64,000 nucleotides of DNA from Paenibacillus spongiae (lineage in GTDB: Bacteria; Bacillota; Bacilli; Paenibacillales; Paenibacillaceae). Both the position numbers and the translations under genes were made by a program. This document shows, piece by piece, positions 51,235-59,996 of the stretch; positions within the stretch are counted from its first letter, which is position 1, and every line of letters starts with the position of its first letter. The DNA is taken from contig NZ_CP091430.1 in NCBI RefSeq assembly GCF_024734895.1, positions 1,528,001 through 1,592,000 on the forward strand, read 5' to 3'. The notes below the pieces were generated by a model. That model did no database searches and was not told the DNA's origin. It worked only from the letters and a program-made list of their open reading frames with translations.

Positions 51235-52163
51235 ATGGCTACGATACGTTACGAGAATCTGGATTCAAGGATCTCCGAAAATGGCGCCAAGAGCGGGCCA
51301 GAAAGATGAAGTCCAAGGATTTCACTTGGAATGTACCGTCCGAGACGCCGGATATTTCTTTTCTGAACAACAATTCAAGTATGCCTTCCGTTACGTGGAT
51401 CGGCCACTCCACTTTTCTCATTCAGCACTCCGGCTTGAATATCGTCACTGATCCTGTCTGGGCGCTGCAGATGGGCTTTCAAAAACGTTTGACGAATCCG
51501 GGTATTCCCATAGCAGACATGCCGCCGGTTGACATCGTGCTCATCTCCCATTCTCACTATGATCATCTCCATATGCGATCTCTGCTTGCTTTAAAAGGCA
51601 GCAAAATGCTAATCGTTCCGGTCGGATTGGCTGATATGATGAGGCGCAAAGGGTTCACGTCCGTGGTTGAGCTTTCGTGGTGGGAGTCTACTACGATCGG
51701 AGGAGTCTCGATAACATTCGTCCCTTCCCAGCATTGGACGAGACGGACGCTGCTGGATATGAATCGATCCCATTGGGGCGGATATGTCATTCAATCCCAC
51801 ACAGAACGGAACGATACCGCTGCTGAACCTATGCCTGCCGTTTATTTTGCGGGAGACAGCGGATACTTCGATGGCTTCAAAGCGATCGGCGAGCGGTTCG
51901 ACATTGATATTGCGCTCATGCCAATCGGAGCCTATGACCCTGAATGGTTCATGGGTCCCCAGCATGTAACGCCGGAAGAGGCGCTGCGCGCATTTATCGA
52001 CATTGGAGCGCGGCGCTTCGTACCGATGCATTACGGCTCGTTCCGGCTGGCGGACGATACCCCGCGTGAGGCGTTAGACCGCCTTGAGGCTGAATGGGAT
52101 CGCCTCGGCATTGATGAGGAGCGGCTAGTCGTGCTGCCGCACGGTAGAACATGGCAAGCCTAA
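51235..52163 (+). CDS. metallo-beta-lactamase-fold hydrolase with a 5' frameshift
   Basis: The main frame runs from about 51290 (ATG 51306) to 52163 and encodes an UlaG/NAPE-PLD-like MBL hydrolase: SVTWIGHSTFLIQ, DPVW, the metal motif HSHYDH, VPSQHWTRRT, FAGDSGYFDGF and a final MHYGSF. ATG 51306 has no good ribosome binding site, whereas ATG 51235, with AAGGAGG upstream, encodes MATIRYENLDS in a different frame, matching the family's usual start. The codons before 51306 (DLRKWRQERARK) also look like family sequence. So one base appears missing or extra between about 51249 and 51290. The substrate is unknown. Confidence 0.75.
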
Positions 52164-52368
52164 ACCATATTATAGTTAGGGGATGTTGTAACAATGAATC
52201 AACATCCGGTACTGCCCCTTGCGATGCAGCACGCGGAAAGACGGAGGCTCTATCCCGTGAATGAAGTGAAATTGCAGTAGGATTCACGGATAGACAGACA
52301 TTTCAAGGCACGTATGCTATAATGATGCGATACAATACGATTATTTGAGAAGGACGGGATCACGCACA

Positions 52369-53991
52369 ATGATTAGTACAAGCGGCGTGACGCTTCGTTA
52401 CGGGAAGCGCGCGTTATTTGAAGATGTGAATATTAAATTTACGCCGGGTAACTGCTACGGCCTCATTGGGGCAAACGGTGCAGGCAAATCGACGTTTCTG
52501 AAGATATTATCCGGTGAAGTGGAGCAAACGAACGGCGAAGTACACATTACGCCGGGCGAACGGCTCGCGGTATTGAAGCAGAACCACTATGAATATGATG
52601 AGTTTCAAGTGCTAGAAACGGTTATTATGGGTCACAAGAAGCTGTATGACGTCATGAAGGAGAAGGACGCGATCTATGCCAAAACGGAATTCACCGACGA
52701 GGACGGCATGCGCGCGGGTGAATTAGAGGCGGAATTCGCCGATATGAATGGCTGGGAAGCCGAGTCCGAAGCAGCGGGTATGCTGAACGGTCTGGGCATT
52801 CCTCCCGAACTGCACGATAAGAAGATGAATGAGCTTTCGGGTAACGAGAAGGTGCGTGTCCTTTTGGCGCAAGCGTTATTCGGCAATCCTCATATCCTGC
52901 TGCTTGACGAGCCTACTAACCACCTCGACATGCAGTCGATTGAGTGGCTGGAGAACTTCCTTGCCGGCTATGAAGGTACCGTTATTGTCGTATCTCATGA
53001 CCGGCACTTCCTGAACCAGGTATGTACGCATATCGCGGACATCGACTTTGGCAAAATCCAGATGTATGTGGGTAACTATGACTTCTGGTATGAGTCCAGC
53101 CAATTGGCGCTTACGCTAATGCGTGACCAGAACAAGAAGAAGGAAGACAAGATTAAAGAGCTCCAAGCATTTATTCAACGCTTCAGCGCGAACAAGTCGA
53201 AAGCCAAGCAAGCGACGTCCCGTAAAAAGCTGTTGGATAAAATCTCGCTGGACGATATTCGTCCATCGAACCGCAAATATCCGTTCATCCATTTCAAACC
53301 GGAACGCGAAGCGGGCAAGCAGCTGCTGCTGATTGAAGGGCTGACGAAGTCGCTGGAAGGCGACAAGCTCATCGATAATCTGACGCTGACCATCAACAAA
53401 GGCGACAAAATTGCGCTCGTTGGTCCGAATACACTGCCTAAGACATTGTTGTTCCAGCTGCTCACGGGCGAGGTTGAAGGGGATAGCGGAACATACCAGT
53501 GGGGCATTACGACGACTCAGGCGTATTTTCCAAAGGACAATTCGGCGTATTTCGACGGAGTCGAGTTGAATTTGGTTGATTGGCTTCGTCAATATTCGAA
53601 GGATCAGGACGAATCGTTCATTCGCGGCTTCCTTGGCCGGATGCTGTTCTCTGGCGATGAAGCGCTCAAGAAGGCAAGCGTTCTATCCGGTGGAGAGAAA
53701 GTGCGCTGCATGCTCTCCAAGATGATGCTCTCCGGTTCTAACGTGCTGCTTATGGACGAACCGACGAACCATCTGGATTTGGAATCGATTACCGCGCTCA
53801 ACAACGGGCTTATCGATTTTGACGGTACACTGATCTTTACTTCGCATGACCATCAATTCGTTCAAACGATTGCCAATCGGATCGTGGAAATTACGCCGAA
53901 CGGTATCATTGACCGGATCATGACCTATGACGAGTACCTGGAGAGCCCGGAGGTCAAAGGCCTTCGCGAACGCATGTACCCGGCTGAATAA
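52369..53991 (+). CDS. ABC-F family ATPase (YkpA/YbiT-like)
   Basis: A 540-residue cytoplasmic protein with two ABC domains and no membrane helices; ABC-F proteins act on ribosomes in translation control or antibiotic protection. First domain: Walker A GANGAGKSTFLK, signature LSGNEKVR, Walker B LLLDEPTNHLD, SHDRHFL. Linker about 240-300 rich in Lys. Second domain: changed Walker A GPNTLPKTLL, signature LSGGEKVRCML, LLMDEPTNHLD. The second-site change is also seen, from memory, in other members of this subgroup. ATG 52369 follows GAGAAGGACGG at a rather long distance. Confidence 0.92.
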   Translation: MISTSGVTLRYGKRALFEDVNIKFTPGNCYGLIGANGAGKSTFLKILSGEVEQTNGEVHITPGERLAVLKQNHYEYDEFQVLETVIMGHKKLYDVMKEKDAIYAKTEFTDEDGMRAGELEAEFADMNGWEAESEAAGMLNGLGIPPELHDKKMNELSGNEKVRVLLAQALFGNPHILLLDEPTNHLDMQSIEWLENFLAGYEGTVIVVSHDRHFLNQVCTHIADIDFGKIQMYVGNYDFWYESSQLALTLMRDQNKKKEDKIKELQAFIQRFSANKSKAKQATSRKKLLDKISLDDIRPSNRKYPFIHFKPEREAGKQLLLIEGLTKSLEGDKLIDNLTLTINKGDKIALVGPNTLPKTLLFQLLTGEVEGDSGTYQWGITTTQAYFPKDNSAYFDGVELNLVDWLRQYSKDQDESFIRGFLGRMLFSGDEALKKASVLSGGEKVRCMLSKMMLSGSNVLLMDEPTNHLDLESITALNNGLIDFDGTLIFTSHDHQFVQTIANRIVEITPNGIIDRIMTYDEYLESPEVKGLRERMYPAE

Positions 53992-54003
53992 CGATACGAA
54001 GCA

Positions 54004-54042
54004 CAGCAAGAAGAGAGTCCGCCTAGGGCTCTCTTCTTTGCT
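54004..54042 (+). terminator. terminator of the ABC-F gene
   Basis: AGCAAGAAGAGAG (54005-54017) pairs with CTCTCTTCTTTGCT (54029-54042) around a GC-rich loop; the stem itself contains the T-rich tail. Confidence 0.65.
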
Positions 54043-54159
54043 GTAACGTTTTGGACACGGGATCGTAAGAAAAACCCGTCTTAGGACGCGTGAATCGACC
54101 GTGCACTCATGTTAGAATAAGACAAGTCATGACGAATAATGGAATGAGGAGTCGGTATT

Positions 54160-54666
54160 ATGTCCTTTTTTGATAAAGTGAAGCAAGGCGCGTCGGATGC
54201 TGCCAAGAAAGCACAGCAAACTGTCGAAATAACGAAGCTGAAATCGCAAATTTCTGGCAAAGAGAAGGATATGGAGGAGTTGTTTCACAGCATTGGCGCT
54301 TCGGTATACCGTGCACACCAAGTCGGAGGCAGCGATGAATCGGAAGAGGAAGTAGCCGGCTTCTTGCAGCAGTTGGACGAAATCCAAACGGAAATAAATT
54401 TGCTCGAGGAGCGAATTAAAAATATCAGGTACGAAAAAAGCTGCAGCTGCGGCAAAGTGGTGCCGCTCGATGCGCGCTTCTGTCCCGATTGCGGTGCGCA
54501 GCTTGCCGAAGAGCCCAAACCGGAAACAACGGTCGGCGAAATCCGCGTTATATGCAGCCATTGCTTGACGGAGAACGAGCTGAATGCGAAGTTCTGCCTA
54601 ACCTGCGGGAGCGGCCTTGCTCCCTCCAGCGGACATGCTGACGCCTATGACGAGCACGGACGCTAA
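54160..54666 (+). CDS. double zinc-ribbon protein
   Basis: A 168-residue protein with an N-terminal helical, partly coiled-coil half (about 1-95, SFFDKVKQGASDAAKKAQQTVE) followed by two zinc ribbons: CSCGKVVPLDARFCPDCG (about 97-114) and CSHCLTENELNAKFCLTCG (about 132-150). Similar helix-plus-zinc-ribbon proteins are common in Bacillota and uncharacterised. ATGAGGAG-type ribosome binding site upstream. It is followed by a very stable hairpin. Confidence 0.78.
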   Translation: MSFFDKVKQGASDAAKKAQQTVEITKLKSQISGKEKDMEELFHSIGASVYRAHQVGGSDESEEEVAGFLQQLDEIQTEINLLEERIKNIRYEKSCSCGKVVPLDARFCPDCGAQLAEEPKPETTVGEIRVICSHCLTENELNAKFCLTCGSGLAPSSGHADAYDEHGR

Positions 54667-54680
54667 ACGTTATAAATTCT

Positions 54681-54724
54681 AGACAGCCATCCCAGGCGCT
54701 TGCGCCTGGGATGGCTGTCTATTT
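54681..54724 (+). terminator. very stable terminator hairpin
   Basis: A perfect 19-bp stem (54681-54699 with 54702-54720, outer bases AGACAGCCAT/ATGGCTGTCT) and a tight two-base loop, then ATTTATG. The weak T-run leaves room for other roles. Confidence 0.75.
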
Positions 54725-54927
54725 ATGTCGGGCGCAGGTTTCATTTCCATCGCGAACGGTTATGCTAATTGTTGCCAAGGCGTTTGTTTTTGGACACAGC
54801 CAAACAAGTTGCTTCGTGTCACAAAAGTGACCCCGTCGCCAACACTGTTTCTCTAGACCCACACGACTTTCATCGAGTATGATAGCTTTTAGTCATTGTT
54901 ACCACATCATGGTGTTACGTAAAGGGG

Positions 54928-55833
54928 GTGCCGAACCTGAATCAGTATCAGGAAATCAAACAAGGCGAAAAAGGAGCCTGGCTTAGTATCGGCGCTTATA
55001 TCGTACTATCTGTAATCAAGCTTGCTGCCGGTTATGTATTTGCTTCAGCCGCACTCGTCGCGGATGGCTACAACAACCTAACCGATATCATAGCTTCAAC
55101 TGCGGTGCTGATCGGCCTCCGCATTTCGCAGAAGCCGCCGGATGAAGATCACCCGTACGGCCATTTCCGCGCAGAGACGATCGCCGCACTCGTAGCTTCG
55201 TTCATTATGGCCACCGTTGGCATACAGGTGCTCATAAGCGCGGCGAACTCGTTATTCGCTACCGAGCATGAAGCGCCGGGAATGCTCTCGGCTTGGGTTG
55301 CGCTCGCATCGGCTGTTTGCATGGCCGGTGTCTACATGTATAACCGCAGGCTGGCTCAACGTATAAACAACCAAGCCCTCATGGCCGCTGCCAAGGATAA
55401 TCTATCCGATGCGCTTGTCAGCGTCGGCGCGGCTGTCGGCATCTTCGGCTCGCAGCTCGGTTTGCCTTGGTTGGATCCTGTAGCGGCGCTTGCTGTCGGC
55501 TTCATCATTTGCAAAACCGCATGGGAGATTTTCTATAGCTCGACGCATGCACTGACCGATGGCTTCAATGAAAAAGAGCTGAACTCGCTGCGCGGCACCA
55601 TTGAGCGAACCCAGGGCGTGCGATTTATCAAAGACATTAAAGCGCGCGTTCATGGCAGTAATGTGCTGCTGGACGTCGTCGTTATGGTCGATCCCCAATT
55701 GTCGCTGGTCGAGAGCCACCGTATCAGCGATGAAATCGAGAAGCGGATGGAACGCAAGCACAATATTATGAGTGTTCATGTTCATGTGGAGCCGCTTGTT
55801 CCTGAAGAAGCCAGTAAGATAGCTGGAAATTGA
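54928..55833 (+). CDS. cation diffusion facilitator transporter
   Basis: A divalent-metal/proton antiporter of about 298-301 residues with about six membrane helices. Metal-binding residues are visible in ALVADGYNNLTDIIAS (helix II) and AKDNLSDALVSVGAAVG (helix V), with HPYGHFRAETIAAL between; a C-terminal cytoplasmic domain (about 210-290) ends HVHVEP. It expels Zn, Mn, Fe or similar ions. The conventional start is GTG 54928, but this GTG is part of an almost perfect ribosome binding site (AAAGGGGGTG) whose spacing points to CTG at 54937, which would give the family-like start LNQYQEIKQGEKGAWLSI. Confidence 0.92.
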   Translation: MPNLNQYQEIKQGEKGAWLSIGAYIVLSVIKLAAGYVFASAALVADGYNNLTDIIASTAVLIGLRISQKPPDEDHPYGHFRAETIAALVASFIMATVGIQVLISAANSLFATEHEAPGMLSAWVALASAVCMAGVYMYNRRLAQRINNQALMAAAKDNLSDALVSVGAAVGIFGSQLGLPWLDPVAALAVGFIICKTAWEIFYSSTHALTDGFNEKELNSLRGTIERTQGVRFIKDIKARVHGSNVLLDVVVMVDPQLSLVESHRISDEIEKRMERKHNIMSVHVHVEPLVPEEASKIAGN

Positions 55834-55851
55834 AAGCAGAAGTTTAGAATG

Positions 55852-55879
55852 ACCGGCATTGTGCGATGCCGGTTTTTTT
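55852..55879 (+). terminator. terminator of the CDF gene
   Basis: ACCGGCAT (55852-55859) pairs with ATGCCGGT (55866-55873), then seven T residues. Confidence 0.9.
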
Positions 55880-56063
55880 GCGTTTATCTGCCAGGGGAAA
55901 ACTGCAGCGGTATAAAGTGTAATTTTATCGGAAGGGGGTATGTACAGGTAAAAGGATATTCAAGCCTGTCCATAGAAATAAACGGTAAGAAATTCAAGCC
56001 CTATCTCATACAATTTAGCGATGTAGACAGTTTCACGAAAACTAAATTTGCGGAGGTGTTCTC

Positions 56064-56303
56064 ATGCTGGTACCGATTGAGTCGAAACAAATTGCGTTCT
56101 GCTCGTATCATGAAGAGGGCGGTATTCTTCAGTTGTATTATCACACGGGAGAAGTGGTTACCTATCCGTCCGTCGGCAAAGCGGAGTATCAATCCATATT
56201 GGATTCAACGAACCGGTTAGATGCGATCGTAAGGGTGACCAATCGGGGACAGCTGCCTGTTGTCATGGATCATTCCCTGACGCAGATGGGAGAATTAGCC
56301 TAA
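56064..56303 (+). CDS. KTSC-domain protein
   Basis: A 79-residue single-domain protein matching the KTSC domain layout: IESKQIAFCSYHEEGGILQLYYHTGEVVTYPSVGKAEYQSIL. These short domains may bind nucleic acid or act as adaptors; function is unproved. GGAGGTG precedes the ATG. It is monocistronic. Confidence 0.78.
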   Translation: MLVPIESKQIAFCSYHEEGGILQLYYHTGEVVTYPSVGKAEYQSILDSTNRLDAIVRVTNRGQLPVVMDHSLTQMGELA

Positions 56304-56694
56304 CGCAAGAACGTGAATAGCCATTTATTGTGTTTTGTGTAACGAATAAGCAGCGACAATCCTACTTTACACCCGGTGGAATTATTTACCTGGTCCTATA
56401 GACCGGGACATATCGGATAGTACAAAGGTCTTGTTTCCGGGATCGGGACTAGAAGGAATGTAAAGGCGCTCAATGAAAGAACTGGCACGCGTTCCAATGT
56501 GCTGGAGGTTCTTCCAGAGCGTCTTTTTTGTTGTGCGTTATAGCGCTTTTACAAATATAGAGGGTACTAGATGGCATCTGAAAATGAGACGTGAGAACGA
56601 TATGTGTACGTATATGTCGAAAGTAGAATGAATAGCAGGACAAGACGACAAGCAGGAACGCTAATCTTACTAAACAGCTATGGAGGTATCTCAG
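56304..56694. other. intergenic region with structured RNA potential
   Basis: No gene. It contains a hairpin GGTC-CTATA-GACC near 56393-56405 and a large terminator-like structure (56464-56529). The structured stretch 56355-56529 upstream of a cell-wall hydrolase gene could be a leader RNA, but it does not match the riboswitch cores I checked by eye (cyclic di-AMP, GEMM). Confidence 0.4.
56464..56529 (+). terminator. long terminator-like hairpin
   Basis: Outer stem GGCGCTC (56465-56471) with GAGCGTC (56517-56523), inner AAGAACTGGCAC with GTGCTGGAGGTTCTT, then TTTTTT. Located between the KTSC and NlpC/P60 genes. Confidence 0.6.
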
Positions 56695-57711
56695 ATGAAG
56701 AAGAAGATTACAGCGATAACGATGGTCACGATCCTTGCCGCTTCTATTTCTCTGCCTGCCGCGATGGCAGCCCAGCAAACAGCAGAAGTACAATCATCCG
56801 TCAGCTTCAGGGACCGTCCGTCCACCTCATCCAACGTGGTGCGATATTTGAAGAAGGGCGAGGAAGTGTCCGTGCTGAACGAGGTGAACGCGTATTGGTA
56901 CCAGGTTCAAGACAGCAGCGGAAAAATCGGTTATGTCTCCTCGAATGAAAAATACATCGCATTGGAAAATGCATCGTCCGGCGGTACAGTCGGCAGCACT
57001 GCTGGCAATGCGGTTATTGTCTCATCCGTGTCGTTCCGGAAATCCCCTTCGACGGATGGAGCGCGGATCCGCTACATACAGAAGGGCGAGAATGTGACGG
57101 TTACCGGACAGCCGAATAAATACTGGTATGAAGTAAAGGACGCAAACGGCGTCAAAGGTTATGTAAGCACGAGTCCCCAATACATAAAGGTGAATGCGGG
57201 TCAGACAATACCGGGCGGCGGTTCTAACGGTAATTCCGGCGTTGTGAATCCCCCGGTTAACGGCGGACAAGCCGCCCAGGCGGAAGCCGTCATTAAAGCC
57301 GGCATGAAATATTTGGGGACGCCGTATGAGTTCGGGTCAAACCGCAATACGACGACAACGTTCGACTGCTCGGATTTCGTGCGAACGGCTTTCCGCGACG
57401 CCTTGAATCGCACGCTTCCCGCCGATTCGCGGCAGCAGGGCAGCTACGTGAAGGATAAAGGCAATGCCGTTTACGATTGGCATCAATTAAAACGCGGCGA
57501 CTTGATGTTCTTCATGTCGTATAAAGGAACGAAAGCGTCCGCTTATGCCGGCGTAAACAAATCGAAGGCAGCGATAACTCATGTCGGGATCTATCTTGGG
57601 GATGGAAAAATCCTTCATACTTACTCCAAGGAATCAGGAGGGGTACGGACGGACAGCATTGCCGGCAAGCATTGGGAGCATCGTTTCTTATTCGGAGGAA
57701 GCGCTCTGTAG
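56695..57711 (+). CDS. secreted NlpC/P60 peptidoglycan hydrolase with two SH3 domains
   Basis: A 338-residue secreted cell-wall hydrolase: signal peptide (about 1-26, SLPAAMAA), two bacterial SH3 domains (about 32-92 and 108-168; SVSFRDRPSTSSNVVRYL and SVSFRKSPSTDGARIRYI), a Gly/Asn/Pro linker, and a C-terminal NlpC/P60 domain (about 200-335). Catalytic Cys in FDCSDFVRTAF and His in ITHVGIYLGDGKILH. It cleaves peptide crosslinks or stems in peptidoglycan. GGAGG lies 8 bp before ATG 56695. Confidence 0.94.
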   Translation: MKKKITAITMVTILAASISLPAAMAAQQTAEVQSSVSFRDRPSTSSNVVRYLKKGEEVSVLNEVNAYWYQVQDSSGKIGYVSSNEKYIALENASSGGTVGSTAGNAVIVSSVSFRKSPSTDGARIRYIQKGENVTVTGQPNKYWYEVKDANGVKGYVSTSPQYIKVNAGQTIPGGGSNGNSGVVNPPVNGGQAAQAEAVIKAGMKYLGTPYEFGSNRNTTTTFDCSDFVRTAFRDALNRTLPADSRQQGSYVKDKGNAVYDWHQLKRGDLMFFMSYKGTKASAYAGVNKSKAAITHVGIYLGDGKILHTYSKESGGVRTDSIAGKHWEHRFLFGGSAL

Positions 57712-57738
57712 TGGTTGAATAGTAAAAATTGAATGAAT

Positions 57739-57773
57739 CGAGGGGTCTTCCGTGAAGGAAGGCCCCTTCTTTG
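57739..57773 (+). terminator. terminator of the NlpC/P60 gene
   Basis: GAGGGGTCTTCC (57740-57751) pairs with GGAAGGCCCCTTC, then TTTG. Confidence 0.75.
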
Positions 57774-57803
57774 TGAATATCGCCTTATAAGGGGAAAAAG
57801 CCG

Positions 57804-58919
57804 TCACTGCAGCAGCTGCAGGACGGCACGGGAGCATTGGGTCGGGTTATATTGTTGATTGCGTTTCGTTAAGAGGTTGCGCCTGAATTGGACAGACGCG
57901 TAAGGTTCTTGGATGAGTTTAAACCATTTGTCAATGGTTGCGGTCGAATCAAGCATTTCTCCGAAACCATTCTGGATGAAATATTCGCAGTTCTCTTCTT
58001 CTTGACCTGGAATCGGTTCGTAGAAGAGCATCGGGATGCCCTTGCTGAGACCTTCGGTACATGTCATACCGCCTGGCTTGGTAACAAGCAGGTCGGAGAC
58101 GTCCATCAGCTTGCTGACTTCCCGGGTAAAGCCCAGTATGCGAATATTCGGATGCTGGAAAATCGGATCGGAAAGCATCTTCTCACGCGCGCGATCATTA
58201 TTGCCTACGCAATAGATGAGCTGGATGGTGTCCCTCCAACGCGTCATATATTCGAGAAGGTTGTCGCTGTACAGAATTCCCCAGCCGCCGCCCATGATAA
58301 GAACGGTGGGCATCGGCTTCAGCTCGAATTGTGATTGAAGCTCCGGCTTGTCATGGGTATGCCAGAAGTTCGGATGAACCGGTATTCCTGTTACTTCGAT
58401 TCGGTCTTCGGATATTCCGCGGTCGGTCAATTTCTTCTTCACGAGCGGCGTGGACACCAAATACTTGGTGACCTCCGGACTCGTCCACGTACCATGGGCA
58501 TCGTAATCGGTGATCAATGTATAAAGCGGAACATCAAGTCCAAGCCGCTTCAGCCGGGATACAACCGCATTCGGCACGGGATGCGTGCACACGATTAAAT
58601 CCGGCTTCAGCTGATTAATGACTTGGGATGTATGAGTATAAAAAATCCGGTGCAGCGCGAGCTGTGTAAGCCGGTTGAGTGATTTTTTATATTGTCTGCG
58701 ATAGACGATGCCGACCAATTTCGGCTGCTTGCTGACCGTCTTGCGGTAGGCATTCACGATCATGGGGCCGAGTACCGGATTAAGAAATTTGCCAAGCTCG
58801 ATAACACGCGTCTGAACGCTTGGATCCAGCTCGCGAAGCCCGTAGGCGAGTGCATACGCTGCTTGTGTATGTCCGGATCCGAATCCTTCCGAGAGCAATA
58901 GCACTCGTTTCTTATGCAT
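57804..58919 (-). CDS. UgtP/MGDG synthase-type glycosyltransferase
   Basis: A 371-residue GT28-family glycosyltransferase like Bacillus UgtP (YpfP) and plant MGDG synthase. The N-terminal motif LLLSEGFGSGHTQAAYAL is the GxGH lipid-acceptor signature; ICTHP and TDYDAHGTW follow; the C-terminal UDP-sugar site includes MGGGWGILYSDN, GFTREVSKLMDVSDLLVTKPGGMTCTEGLSKGIPMLFYEPIPGQEEENCEYF. It probably makes glycosyl diacylglycerols at the membrane surface, affecting lipoteichoic acid anchors. Which sugar lipid is made is uncertain. It is divergent from a TetR regulator. Confidence 0.88.
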   Translation of the reverse strand: MHKKRVLLLSEGFGSGHTQAAYALAYGLRELDPSVQTRVIELGKFLNPVLGPMIVNAYRKTVSKQPKLVGIVYRRQYKKSLNRLTQLALHRIFYTHTSQVINQLKPDLIVCTHPVPNAVVSRLKRLGLDVPLYTLITDYDAHGTWTSPEVTKYLVSTPLVKKKLTDRGISEDRIEVTGIPVHPNFWHTHDKPELQSQFELKPMPTVLIMGGGWGILYSDNLLEYMTRWRDTIQLIYCVGNNDRAREKMLSDPIFQHPNIRILGFTREVSKLMDVSDLLVTKPGGMTCTEGLSKGIPMLFYEPIPGQEEENCEYFIQNGFGEMLDSTATIDKWFKLIQEPYASVQFRRNLLTKRNQQYNPTQCSRAVLQLLQ

Positions 58920-59268
58920 CTTCTCACCTGCTTCTCCCTCAAAGATGAGAAAAACTTCTATCGAAGTCCTTCAATAGTAAGCCGTGCTTGTCTCTTATAC
59001 CATATTACGATGCGTAGGCATCTAAAACAAGTTTGCAAATGAGTCCAAGGCCTTAGAAAGGGAGTTTTCTTGCTAAAAATTATATAAAGACAAAAAGTGC
59101 CCCCTTTTACAATACCGATACAATGATCTGACGAGCAACAAGGAGCAAAAGATGCAATTGCGTCCTTGAACGATGTGTGATAAGATGCACCCAATGATTT
59201 TTGACTGATTTGTGATATCGGTCAATTGTACGGCACTATAATGAAATGCGAAGAAGGAGACAGTGGCG
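58920..59268. other. divergent region, glycosyltransferase / TetR gene
   Basis: No gene. The right part holds the operator candidate at 59201-59225 and a TATAAT at 59237-59242 just before the TetR-type gene; no clear -35 partner is seen. Confidence 0.5.
59201..59225. promoter_or_regulatory. TetR-type operator candidate
   Basis: TTGACTGAT (59201-59209) and ATCGGTCAA (59217-59225) form a 9-bp inverted repeat with one mismatch and a 7-bp spacer, directly upstream of the TATAAT box of the TetR-type gene. Confidence 0.5.
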
Positions 59269-59862
59269 ATGACGGATGTGACGAAAAAGCCGATCGACCG
59301 CAGGCAGCAGATTGTAGAGGCGGCCGGCCAGTCATTCGCGATGTTCGGCTATAAAGCGACGACGATGGATCTCGTATCCAAAATCGCGTCAGTCGGCAAA
59401 GGAACGATCTACACGTTCTTTGCCACGAAGGAAGAGCTATTTAATGAAATTATGGAGCATCTGACGGCTGAGCTTCGTTCTCTGGCCATAAGAACGATCG
59501 ACAGACAGAAGCCTTTCTTCGATAACCTGACATCTGTTCTCCATGAGCTGCAGCAATTCCGCGAGAAGCATGAGCTTATTGTCAAGCTGTCCCAGGAGGT
59601 TCGCGATATTGGAACGCCGATGGCGAAGGCAGGTATCGATCATCTTGAGCATGCGATCGTCGGCTTTATCAAAGAGGAAGTCGCATCGGCTGTGGAGAAG
59701 GGCGAGCTGAGGCCGGTCGATCCGGCATTAACGGCTCTGGTTATGCTGAAGTTATATGTGACGATGTCAGTGGATTGGAGCAAACATCATGAAGCGCTAA
59801 GTCAAGAAGAGATTGCGGATTATGCAACTGCACTGCTCCAGGATGGCTTATCCGCGAAGTAA
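59269..59862 (+). CDS. TetR/AcrR family regulator
   Basis: A 197-residue regulator. The N-terminal HTH reads QQIVEAAGQSFAMFGYKATTMDLVSKIASVGKGTIYTFFATKEELFNEIM; the C-terminal ligand domain is generic. Layout resembles lipid-linked TetR proteins such as FadR-like ones, and its neighbour is a membrane glycolipid synthase, so lipid-related control is plausible but unproved. ATG 59269 is preferred with AAGGAG 9 bp upstream; a GTG at 59263 is an alternative. Confidence 0.88.
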   Translation: MTDVTKKPIDRRQQIVEAAGQSFAMFGYKATTMDLVSKIASVGKGTIYTFFATKEELFNEIMEHLTAELRSLAIRTIDRQKPFFDNLTSVLHELQQFREKHELIVKLSQEVRDIGTPMAKAGIDHLEHAIVGFIKEEVASAVEKGELRPVDPALTALVMLKLYVTMSVDWSKHHEALSQEEIADYATALLQDGLSAK

Positions 59863-59910
59863 GAAAATAATCGAACAGGTACCGCGTCTTTAACCGCTTG
59901 GACAGATAAC

Positions 59911-59980
59911 AGCGCCTCACGACCGCTAAGGGAAGACAATTGCGTCTTTATCGATTAGCGGTCAGGGCGCTTTTTTTTAT
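59911..59980. terminator. terminator between tetR-type gene and SGNH hydrolase gene
   Basis: Nested hairpin: AGCGCC (59911-59916) with GGCGCT (59966-59971) and GACCGCTAA (59921-59929) with TTAGCGGTC (59955-59963), followed by eight T residues on the plus strand; convergent genes. Confidence 0.85.
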
Positions 59981-59996
59981 TTTATATGAAATTTGG

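Noticed and set aside
56355..56529. Cyclic di-AMP or cyclic di-GMP riboswitch
   Set aside because: The characteristic core motifs of either class could not be found by eye.
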